Source of the DNA: Myxococcales bacterium
GTDB taxonomy: Bacteria; Myxococcota_A; Polyangia; Palsa-1104; JAEUJZ01
NCBI GenBank assembly: GCA_016794505.1
Contig: JAEUJZ010000074.1
Coordinates: forward strand, 1 to 49,060
Length of the DNA stretch: 49,060 nt
Direction of reading: 5' to 3'
The stretch's first letter is position 1. Each line of letters opens with the position of its first letter. The notes under the pieces are model-generated. The model saw nothing but the letters and a program-made list of their open reading frames with translations. It was not told where the DNA came from and did not search any database. This document shows positions 7,077 to 14,516 of this stretch, piece after piece. The position numbers and the translations under genes are program-made.

Positions 7077-8202
7077 GAACACTCCCGTGTCAGCAGACAG
7101 CACCAAAGAGCCCTTGCTAGAAGGCACCGAGGTAGAGCACTACCAAATTGGACGCCGCCTAGCAGCGGGGGGCATGGGAGTTGTCCACGAGGGCCGCGAC
7201 AAGAAGACGGGCGAGCGAGTCGCCATCAAGTTCCTGCATCCCGAGATCGCGAAGCATCGTGAAGTGACCCTGCGCTTTATCAACGAAGCGCGGGCCGTCA
7301 CAATCATTGGCCATCCCAACTTGGTACGCATCATCCACCTGGGGCGACAAGAGGGTGGAGCACCCTACTTAGTCATGGAATACCTCGACGGTATTCCGCT
7401 GCACGTCCGCTTGCGCGAAAGCGGCGGACGCCTGCCCCTCTTCCAAGCGATCGATGTCTGTCATCAAGTTGCTGAAGCGCTCACCGCATCGCATGAAAAA
7501 GGAATCGTCCACCGTGATCTGAAGCCGGAGAACATCATGCTGCTGGCGAATCCACAGGGCGGCACTCAGGTCAAGGTCTTCGACTTCGGCATCGCCAAGC
7601 TGCCGGCTGAGCACATGTCGAAAGAGTTCACGATGCTGCGTACGCAGAGTGGCCAGCTCTTGGGCACGCCGCACTATATGGCTCCAGAGCAGTGCCGCAG
7701 CGATCGCAAGGTCAGCGACAAGACCGATGTCTATGCGCTGGCTAGCGTGCTGTTCCGCTGCTTGGCTGGCCGCACACCGTTTGTCACCGAAGCCCGTGGC
7801 GACGCCGCCTTGATGCATATCTGCGCCCAGCAGATTGCCGAGCCAGCGCCAGCCTTAAGCCAGTTTGTCCCCGACGCACCGGCCGCGCTTGTCGCGCTTG
7901 TCAAGCAGGCGCTGTCCAAGGAACCGGACGAGCGGCCCACCATGAAAGAATTCTCGCAGCACTTGTCGCGGACCATGAACGCGCCTGCAGGTGCGGACGA
8001 AACCAAGAATCTGGCCACGCGACTGCTCGGGAAAGGCAACGACCCGACGACACCGTTCCGGCGCGATCAAGCGCCGACGGTCACCAGCGAAATGAAAGCC
8101 CAGTCACACCGCCGCGGATCTTCGCGACCGGTCCTGTACGTTGCCGCCGGCATCTTTGCGCTGGTGTGGCTGATCGTTCTGTCGCTTTGGGCCTTGGCTT
8201 AG
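7075..8202 (+). CDS. Membrane-anchored Hanks-type Ser/Thr protein kinase
   Basis: The 375-residue protein has a complete kinase domain (about 22-290): glycine loop LAAGGMGVV, ATP-binding Lys52 in AIKFL, catalytic HRDLKPEN with Asp148, metal-binding DFG (Asp170) and GTPHYMAPEQ in the activation segment. A Thr/Ser/Arg-rich linker leads to one C-terminal membrane segment (about 352-373), leaving only a few residues outside. There is no periplasmic sensor, so it would phosphorylate cytoplasmic substrates from the membrane. It closely resembles the kinase part of the protein at 12106-14433, which shares MAPEQCR and ALKVLHP-like motifs, so the two look like paralogues. GTG 7087 is an alternative start. 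Its stop overlaps the stop of the convergent kinase-TPR gene by four bases. Confidence 0.95.
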   Translation: MNTPVSADSTKEPLLEGTEVEHYQIGRRLAAGGMGVVHEGRDKKTGERVAIKFLHPEIAKHREVTLRFINEARAVTIIGHPNLVRIIHLGRQEGGAPYLVMEYLDGIPLHVRLRESGGRLPLFQAIDVCHQVAEALTASHEKGIVHRDLKPENIMLLANPQGGTQVKVFDFGIAKLPAEHMSKEFTMLRTQSGQLLGTPHYMAPEQCRSDRKVSDKTDVYALASVLFRCLAGRTPFVTEARGDAALMHICAQQIAEPAPALSQFVPDAPAALVALVKQALSKEPDERPTMKEFSQHLSRTMNAPAGADETKNLATRLLGKGNDPTTPFRRDQAPTVTSEMKAQSHRRGSSRPVLYVAAGIFALVWLIVLSLWALA

Positions 8203-11200
8203 CGCCCACCGTTCCGTGTCAGTGCAGCAGCGCGATCCAGTGCGGCCTGCGCTTGCGCCCGCAGCAACGGATTCCCGCGAATGGCATTGTGCAGGGCAGC
8301 CAGAGCAGGCTGCACCGCACTCGCGCGCTCCGTTGGGCGATAGCGATCGGCTTGCGCCAAAAGCAGCTGTCCATGCACCAGCAGGGCCGTTGGCAATCCG
8401 GGGGCGATCGTCAGAGCTTTGCTTGTTGCGTCCAAGCCTTTCACCAGCGCATTCGCTGCGGCTGCCCCCGTGCTCCATTCGGCCTGCAACAGCAGGCTGC
8501 GCGCCTGGATGACATACGTCTCGGATCTGTTTGGGTTCGCACGAACTGCCAGGGCCAACGCCGCCTGCGCACGTCGAAGCTCTGACTCTCCGCTACGCCG
8601 GAGCGAGTGCTGGAATCGAGCGTTGAGCAGGCGTAACTCTGCCTCATGTACAAGCAGATCGGCATCGTCTGGTCGCAGCTTCAGACCGCGCTCGATCGCC
8701 GACAGAGCTTCGCTCCAAAAGGCCGCCGGATCTTCACCGCGCATCAAGGAAAGCTGAGCATTCGCGAGCAGCGCTCGAACCAAGCCATCTTGTGCATCGA
8801 GATCCGCGCGATGCAGCGTCGCTTGCCGTCGAGCCACTTGCAGGCTTTCGGCCAACGACATCAGCGCGTCCTGCCCGTTGGCAATGCGGTACTGAGCTTC
8901 CAGGATATGTGTCTCGCGAAGGCCGGCCCCCGCCGCCATGTCTTCGCCGTGACCGCTCGTCGACAAAACCGCCGTGAAGTACGTGCGGGCCTGCGCAAGC
9001 CATGACAGCGGCGATTCTCCACGATCGAACGCCCGCAGAGCCAACCGCAGCGTGGCTTGGCCTAGCGCCGTTTGAGCAGTCAGGCCTTGAGGCTGTATTT
9101 CCAGCGCATGACGCAAGCTGGCCACCGCCTGTTCTAAGTCTGGCCTGGACTCTTGCGCACGCGCGGCTTGGTGATCAGCGCGCAGCAAGTACAGCTGCGC
9201 TTGATTCTCAAACAGAACGTTCCATGCGGGATACAGCTTGGTCCCTTGCTGCGCCCAATCCAGAGCGGACAATAACGTTGGCAAGATGTCCTGACCTTGC
9301 CTGGCCAGATACCGAATGCGCACGAGATTCAATCGATTGGCGGTCAAGAACAACGGCGCATCTTTGGTTGCCAAGCGGCCGGCCTCGGTTAGCGCTCCCT
9401 CCGCACGCTCAAGCGCCGTGCGGGGGTCTTCACCGCGCTCGACCATGTGAGCAGCCATGATCACTTCTGCGCTGGCGATCAGGCTGTATGCCGTCGCTAG
9501 CTCGGGTTGTGCGACAAGCGCCTTTTGACACGAGTCCAAGATCTGATCATAGGTTTGCTGCTGCTGCTGCTTTGGCACATCGGACTCGGGCCGCTGCAGC
9601 AGCAAGACCCCGACGCGTGCGTGGTCGAGGTAGAGCATCGGATTGCTGCGAGCCATATCGATCGCTCGCTTCAATGCATCCGCGGCCCGTCGCAAATCGT
9701 AGGTCGCGTACATCGCTGAGTCTTTGCGCGCTGGTTGTGTTGCGCGCACACGTAGCAGGCGCGCCTCAAGCTCGGCGATCGCAGGAAGCCACGGCGCTTC
9801 GCTCGCAGCGCGGGCGATGCTCGCCAAGGCGCCATCGTACTGCGCGCGATAGTACTGTGAGAGCGCGACGGCATAGGCTGGTGATTCGACGTCGGCAATG
9901 ACGCTGCTGTTAGCTGCTGCTTGATCAAGGTGCATCTGCGCTGGCTGCAGAAGTTCCTGCTCAAGGCGCTGCAAGCGCTGCATGACCCAGATCTCATCTG
10001 GGTTGCTGCGCAGCTCATCCGCTGCTCGCTCATAGCGCGAGCCATACGTCAGACCCAGCGCAAAATACACCTCAGGCAATCGGTAACCAGCGTCCAGTGC
10101 GCCATGCAGACTGCGCAGAGCAGCATCCCATTCCCGCAGCAGCATCTGTCCGCGGCCCAGCGCATACCTTGCCGGACCGCTGCTCTCGCTGGGTAGGGCT
10201 GCGATCTGTGCTTCGATTCGCGCGATGCGCTGGCGCACATGCTCCTGCTCGCGACGAATGTTGTGCAAAGGCAAGCCGTGTGCGGCACGCATGAACAGCT
10301 CTAGCTCACGCACTTCTTTGGTGAATAGCTGCGCCGTCCGTTGGGTTTCGCTGGCCGCACGCTGTGCCGCTGCGCGCTGCCAGCGGACGCGAACAACGAT
10401 GACGACCAGCACAGCCAACGTCAGAAGCAGCGCCCCTGCCAAGAGTGCGCCCGTCCCGATGTGCAGTTGTCGATGCGTGACTGCTGCGGCGGACTGACTG
10501 GGCGGAGTCAGCACCATCGGTGGACGCGACGATGGCTGACGAGATTGCGACGGTCGGCGGGCGTGGATCGGTTCTCCGGCCAGGAAGCGCCCAAGATCTT
10601 CTGCCAGCGCTCGTGCCGTTGGATAGCGCCCCTCTGGCTCCTTGCAGAGACAGTTCATCACGACGGTGTCAAGCGGCTCAGGGATCGCCGGATTGCGACT
10701 GCGAGCCGGAACCACCGTGTCGTTGATCACCGAGATCAGCACCTGCACCGATGTGCTGCCTTCAAATGGCGGCTGCCCACACAACAGCTCGTAAAGCATC
10801 GCTCCGAGGCTGTACACGTCCGTGCGGGCATCCAAGCGCTGATCGCCGCTGTTCCCACGCGCCTGTTCCGGCGACATGTACTCGGGCGTGCCCAAGACCA
10901 CTCCCGATTCGGTCAAGTGCAAGCGACTGCGCACGTCGCGCGCCAGGCCAAAGTCCATCACCACAGGCCGCAACCGACCGTCGGGCTTCTGCTCGACAAG
11001 GACGTTCTGCGGTTTCATGTCGCGATGGATAATGCCGATCCGATGCGCAGCATGCAGCGCTTCAGCGATGTCCTGCATCAGCTTGACCTTGTTGACCAAG
11101 GACAGCTGTGTGCTGATCGCCAGGACCGACTCTCCGTCGACGTATTCCATGGCGATATACGGCTGGCCCGCCACTTCGTCGACTTCGTACACCTTGCAGA

Positions 11201-11756
11201 TGTTGTCGTGCGTGATGCGGGCCTGTGCTCGCGCTTCATTTAGGAAGCGCTGCGCCATCTTCGGATCCGAAAGGCGAATGAACTTCAGCGCGACCAAGCG
11301 CCCCAAGCGGCGATCACGCGCTTTGTAGACGACGCCCATGCCCCCTTGGCCCAGGACATCCAGCAGCTCATAGCGCGTCCAGCGACGCAGAGGCTCAGGC
11401 AAAGGAAGCTGCACGCGCACCGCTGCAGAGCCTGCACTGGGTGGCTGCTCACCACTCTTCAGCGCGGCTGTCTCGGTGGTCATCTCGGCCGAACGCAGCT
11501 CTCGCGTCAGCTCGTTGATCGTTGCGTCATCGATCAGACCCAGCTTGCGCAGACGATCGAGCCGCGGCCCATAGGTAGGAAAGCCGCGCTTGCTAGTCGT
11601 CGCCGGGGGTGGAGTGGGTGCAGAGATGCGCCGCACATCCCCCGTAGCCGACGGTGGGCGATTCTCTGGAGCGTGGAGCTCAACTTGCTCAGGAGTGAGC
11701 AGTCGGCGGCGTAGGGCCAGATCAATGATCTGCTGCTCTTGCTCCTGCGTGAGCAT
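8199..11756 (-). CDS. Ser/Thr kinase fused to a large TPR domain
   Basis: The 1,185-residue protein begins with about 125 residues that include two short helical segments (near 1-25 and 65-90) of the kind seen before myxobacterial kinases. The kinase domain (about 127-400) has LGQGGMGVVYKA, VALKF, HRDMKPQN with Asp246, DFGLA and GTPEYMSPEQ, so it should be active. A Ser/Pro/Arg-rich linker, one membrane segment (about 432-457) and a coiled-coil-like stretch follow. The remaining 650 or so residues are Ala/Leu/Arg-rich helical repeats of TPR type, which would lie outside the membrane if the kinase is cytoplasmic. It would couple binding of a partner at the TPRs to phosphorylation inside. The gene is convergent with the upstream kinase (TTAG shared) and divergent from the kinase-FGE gene. 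Confidence 0.95.
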   Translation of the reverse strand: MLTQEQEQQIIDLALRRRLLTPEQVELHAPENRPPSATGDVRRISAPTPPPATTSKRGFPTYGPRLDRLRKLGLIDDATINELTRELRSAEMTTETAALKSGEQPPSAGSAAVRVQLPLPEPLRRWTRYELLDVLGQGGMGVVYKARDRRLGRLVALKFIRLSDPKMAQRFLNEARAQARITHDNICKVYEVDEVAGQPYIAMEYVDGESVLAISTQLSLVNKVKLMQDIAEALHAAHRIGIIHRDMKPQNVLVEQKPDGRLRPVVMDFGLARDVRSRLHLTESGVVLGTPEYMSPEQARGNSGDQRLDARTDVYSLGAMLYELLCGQPPFEGSTSVQVLISVINDTVVPARSRNPAIPEPLDTVVMNCLCKEPEGRYPTARALAEDLGRFLAGEPIHARRPSQSRQPSSRPPMVLTPPSQSAAAVTHRQLHIGTGALLAGALLLTLAVLVVIVVRVRWQRAAAQRAASETQRTAQLFTKEVRELELFMRAAHGLPLHNIRREQEHVRQRIARIEAQIAALPSESSGPARYALGRGQMLLREWDAALRSLHGALDAGYRLPEVYFALGLTYGSRYERAADELRSNPDEIWVMQRLQRLEQELLQPAQMHLDQAAANSSVIADVESPAYAVALSQYYRAQYDGALASIARAASEAPWLPAIAELEARLLRVRATQPARKDSAMYATYDLRRAADALKRAIDMARSNPMLYLDHARVGVLLLQRPESDVPKQQQQQTYDQILDSCQKALVAQPELATAYSLIASAEVIMAAHMVERGEDPRTALERAEGALTEAGRLATKDAPLFLTANRLNLVRIRYLARQGQDILPTLLSALDWAQQGTKLYPAWNVLFENQAQLYLLRADHQAARAQESRPDLEQAVASLRHALEIQPQGLTAQTALGQATLRLALRAFDRGESPLSWLAQARTYFTAVLSTSGHGEDMAAGAGLRETHILEAQYRIANGQDALMSLAESLQVARRQATLHRADLDAQDGLVRALLANAQLSLMRGEDPAAFWSEALSAIERGLKLRPDDADLLVHEAELRLLNARFQHSLRRSGESELRRAQAALALAVRANPNRSETYVIQARSLLLQAEWSTGAAAANALVKGLDATSKALTIAPGLPTALLVHGQLLLAQADRYRPTERASAVQPALAALHNAIRGNPLLRAQAQAALDRAAALTRNGGR

Positions 11757-11772
11757 GGACTCTGATCTACCG

Positions 11773-11778
11773 ATTATA
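11773..11778 (-). promoter_or_regulatory. Candidate -10 box of the kinase-TPR gene
   Basis: Read on the minus strand this is a perfect TATAAT whose downstream edge is 16 bases from the ATG at 11756. A start of transcription about seven bases further on would give a leader of roughly ten bases, and no Shine-Dalgarno sequence is visible in that space. No clear -35 hexamer is found. Confidence 0.4.
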
Positions 11779-11816
11779 CGGCGACCGAGCCCGCGCAGGC
11801 TGCGCTGGCTTTGCGC

Positions 11817-11838
11817 AAAAAAAATGCCCCGACGGGCA
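11817..11838 (-). terminator. Possible terminator, minus strand, upstream of the kinase-TPR promoter
   Basis: On the minus strand TGCCC, a four-base loop and GGGCA form a short GC stem followed by eight T residues (complement of the A tract 11817-11824). The stem is only five pairs, so termination would be modest. It lies upstream of the candidate promoter of the minus-strand gene, so it would stop a transcript begun further right in the gap or insulate the kinase gene from it. Confidence 0.35.
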
Positions 11839-12089
11839 GCCGAGCGCTTGGGGGGCGAACGCTTTGGCTGAACGGCGGGGCGAGGGGGAATCTAGCACGC
11901 TCGCATTGAGAGGCCAGAAAAAAATGCTGCGTATTCAAGAATTTATGAGGCAGGGTCTGCCGTCCCCCAGCTTGATCGCCCTCAGCCTCGGACAGAGGCT
12001 CATGGATGGCGGCCTCCAAGCCGCAGAAAAGATGCGGTTTGTGCCGCCACGCCATAAGGCCCATCTAGAATAAGTCGTCTAGGTTACGA

Positions 12090-12095
12090 TATTAT
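12090..12095 (+). promoter_or_regulatory. Candidate -10 box of the kinase-FGE gene
   Basis: TATTAT ends ten bases before the ATG at 12106, so transcription would begin only a few bases before the start codon. There is no ribosome-binding site in the intervening bases. The arrangement is like that of the two other kinase genes at 7075 and 11756. Confidence 0.3.
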
Positions 12096-12105
12096 TTGTC
12101 TGCCA

Positions 12106-14433
12106 ATGCTCGCAGAAGGCCAAACCATCGGGAACTATCGCGTGCTGCGCAAGCTCGGCGAAGGAGGCATGGGCGCTGTCTTTGAAGCCCAGCACGTCGA
12201 GATTGGACGCAAGGCAGCGATCAAAGTCCTGCATCCGCAGTTCGCGCAGAACGCGCAGGTGGCCATGCGCTTCCTCAACGAAGCCAAGGCCGCCAACTTG
12301 ATCGAACATCCCGGCGTCGTCGAGATCTTCGAGTTCAGCCGCTTGCCCGACGGAACGACGTACATCGTCATGGAGTTCCTCAAGGGCGAGTCGCTGGCCA
12401 AGAGACTGGAGCGAGGTCCCATCGGGCTCGATGCGCTGCGCATCGCACGCCAGATCGGCTCAGTCCTGGTGGCCGCGCACGAGCATGGAATCATCCACCG
12501 TGATCTGAAGCCAGACAACGTGATCATGGTGAGGGATCCCGAAGCACCTGGCGGTGAGCGAGCCAAGGTCTTGGACTTTGGAATCGCAAAGATCGCCGAA
12601 GAACAGGTCTTCAAGACGCAAGCAGGCAGCATCCTGGGCACGCCTGCGTACATGGCTCCCGAGCAGTGCCGGGGCGCGACGGAGGTAACGGATAAGTCCG
12701 ACGTCTACGCGCTCGGCATCATGCTGTACGAGATGCTCTGTGGTCGTCCGCCGTTCACGAACGCGGGTGTCGGCGAGATCATGATCATGCAGATGTCGAA
12801 GCAGCCTCCGCCGCTGCGCGAGCTTTCGCCCGCCGTGCCGCAGGAGCTTGCCGACTTCGTGCATCGCACGCTGGCGAAAGATCCCAAGGCGCGACCGACC
12901 ATGCGCCAAGTCGTCGACGCAGTGGAACAGCTTGGCGCTCTGCGCACCGGGCCCATGCCCGTCGTGACAGCAGAGCCCTCGGGCCGCAACTTCACCGCAC
13001 CACGACCGATTTCGCATGCCGGGGCCGATGCCAAGACGCTCATGGCCACGGATGCAGCCGCTGTCTCGGCCATGCCTCCTCGTACAATCGCGCTGCCCGA
13101 TGCGCCGCCTCAGAACAGCCCGGCAGTTCAGCGCACGCTGGCACTGCCCGATCCGGGGCCGCGTCCCAGCACTGCGGTGATCGCCGACCCTCTACAGTCA
13201 GGAAGCGGGCTTGATGATCGCAAGCGGCTGTTCATTCTGATCGGTGCCGTCCTCGCAGGCCTGGTTGTAATCGGCGTCATCATCGGCGTCGTGAAAAAGA
13301 GCAAGGGCCCTGGCAAGCGTCGCAGTAACCAGGACATGGGCAGCAATGCCGATGCCGGCGGCAAGAACAATCCCAACCGCAAGCGCCCCGAAGCACGCCG
13401 CCCCAAAGTGCCCATTCCCGAGGGAATGGTCTTCATTCCCGGTGGCCGCTTCGAGATGGGCAGCACAGCCAGCGAGATGGATGCCGCGATGAAGCTGTGC
13501 CAAGAGCGCGGCATCGCATGCAAGCGAACGCTCTACGAACGCGAACAGCCGAAGCGAAGCGTGACCATCGCGGATCTATTCATGGATCAAACAGAGGTCA
13601 CGAACTCAGCCTTTGCCTCGTGGTTGAATGAACAGAGCGATCTGAAGATCCAGAAGAAGCGCTTTGTATCCGATGACAAAGGTCTGCTCTTGGATCTCTC
13701 AGAGGCATGGAGCGGCATCACCACCAGTGTGGCCGCTGGCAAGCTGAAGCCCGACAGCTTCAAGACGCGCGATGGTTTCTCGGACAAGCCTGTGGTCTTG
13801 GTTAGCTGGCGCGCCGCACAGCGCTTCTGCGCTGCGCAAAACAAACGCCTCCCCAGCGAAGCCGAGTGGGAGCTAGCCGCTCGTGGACTCGAACGCGCAA
13901 CCTTCCCGTGGGGAGAAGAGCCCGCACGCTGCGACCAAATGACGTTCGGTCGCAGCACTGAGCTGCCTGAAGATCGTCGCTGCACGGGTCAGCCACGCGG
14001 ACCTTCAAATGTCGGCACTTCGCTGCAGGATCGCACAGTGCAGCACGCACTGGATCTGGCCGGGAATGTCTCAGAGTGGGTGCAGGATCGCTTCGCGGAC
14101 ACCTATCCAGCATGCCGAGCATCCTGCGCGAATCCGGTGAATGACATCGCCGATGCAGGAAATGGCGACGCCGCAGACAGCCAGGCAGACGCCAAAGCGG
14201 ACACGAAGACCAAGGGCGGCAAGACCAAGGCGAGCAAGGCGAAAAGCGGCAAAGCCGACAAAGGAAGCAAAGGAAGCAAGGCGGCTGCCGTCGCGGGTGT
14301 CATGCGAGTAGTACGCGGCGGTAACTTCGACCTCGCAGCCGATGCGTGTCGCGGCGCAGGTCGCAGTCGACTGTCACAAGATGAGGTCTCGATCAACATC
14401 GGCTTCCGCTGCGTCCGCCCGCTTTCGCAATAG
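12106..14433 (+). CDS. Ser/Thr kinase fused to an FGE-sulfatase-like domain
   Basis: The 775-residue protein has an N-terminal kinase domain (about 10-270) with LGEGGMGAVF, AIKVL, HRDLKPDN (Asp133), DFGIA and GTPAYMAPEQ. After a Pro/Thr-rich linker comes a membrane segment (about 374-396) and then an FGE-sulfatase/SUMF1-like domain (about 437-775) with PEGMVFIPGG, DQTEVTNSAF, RLPSEAEWE, NVSEWVQD, VVRGGNF and IGFRCVR. This domain folds like a formylglycine-generating enzyme. Only one Cys is seen near the usual catalytic pair (DACRGAGR), so a binding or sensing role is more likely than sulfatase activation. A low-complexity insert of about 45 residues, Asp/Ala then Lys/Ser/Gly-rich (about 680-730), interrupts the domain between NVSEWVQD and VVRGGNF. 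The kinase would be cytoplasmic and the FGE domain outside. Confidence 0.95.
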   Translation: MLAEGQTIGNYRVLRKLGEGGMGAVFEAQHVEIGRKAAIKVLHPQFAQNAQVAMRFLNEAKAANLIEHPGVVEIFEFSRLPDGTTYIVMEFLKGESLAKRLERGPIGLDALRIARQIGSVLVAAHEHGIIHRDLKPDNVIMVRDPEAPGGERAKVLDFGIAKIAEEQVFKTQAGSILGTPAYMAPEQCRGATEVTDKSDVYALGIMLYEMLCGRPPFTNAGVGEIMIMQMSKQPPPLRELSPAVPQELADFVHRTLAKDPKARPTMRQVVDAVEQLGALRTGPMPVVTAEPSGRNFTAPRPISHAGADAKTLMATDAAAVSAMPPRTIALPDAPPQNSPAVQRTLALPDPGPRPSTAVIADPLQSGSGLDDRKRLFILIGAVLAGLVVIGVIIGVVKKSKGPGKRRSNQDMGSNADAGGKNNPNRKRPEARRPKVPIPEGMVFIPGGRFEMGSTASEMDAAMKLCQERGIACKRTLYEREQPKRSVTIADLFMDQTEVTNSAFASWLNEQSDLKIQKKRFVSDDKGLLLDLSEAWSGITTSVAAGKLKPDSFKTRDGFSDKPVVLVSWRAAQRFCAAQNKRLPSEAEWELAARGLERATFPWGEEPARCDQMTFGRSTELPEDRRCTGQPRGPSNVGTSLQDRTVQHALDLAGNVSEWVQDRFADTYPACRASCANPVNDIADAGNGDAADSQADAKADTKTKGGKTKASKAKSGKADKGSKGSKAAAVAGVMRVVRGGNFDLAADACRGAGRSRLSQDEVSINIGFRCVRPLSQ

Positions 14434-14516
14434 CGCGTCCTCGCTGCTCGGATTGTTCCACGCTCACAACCCAAGAAGTCGCGCGTCACGGGGATGACGA
14501 GCGCAGCGGAACCCTC

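Larger units (their letters stand above)
11757..12105. other. Divergent intergenic region between two kinase genes
   Basis: This 349-base gap separates the starts of the kinase-TPR gene (minus) and the kinase-FGE gene (plus). It holds a TATAAT on the minus strand (11773-11778), a small hairpin with an eight-base A/T tract (11817-11838) and a TATTAT before the plus-strand gene (12090-12095). Between about 11,900 and 12,075 short ORFs are open on both strands, but none has a ribosome-binding site or recognisable sequence. This stretch could instead carry a small RNA or simply regulatory sites. Confidence 0.45.

Noticed and set aside
11864..12073. 69-residue plus-strand ORF between divergent kinases
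   Set aside because: No ribosome-binding site, no recognisable sequence, and overlapping open frames on the other strand.
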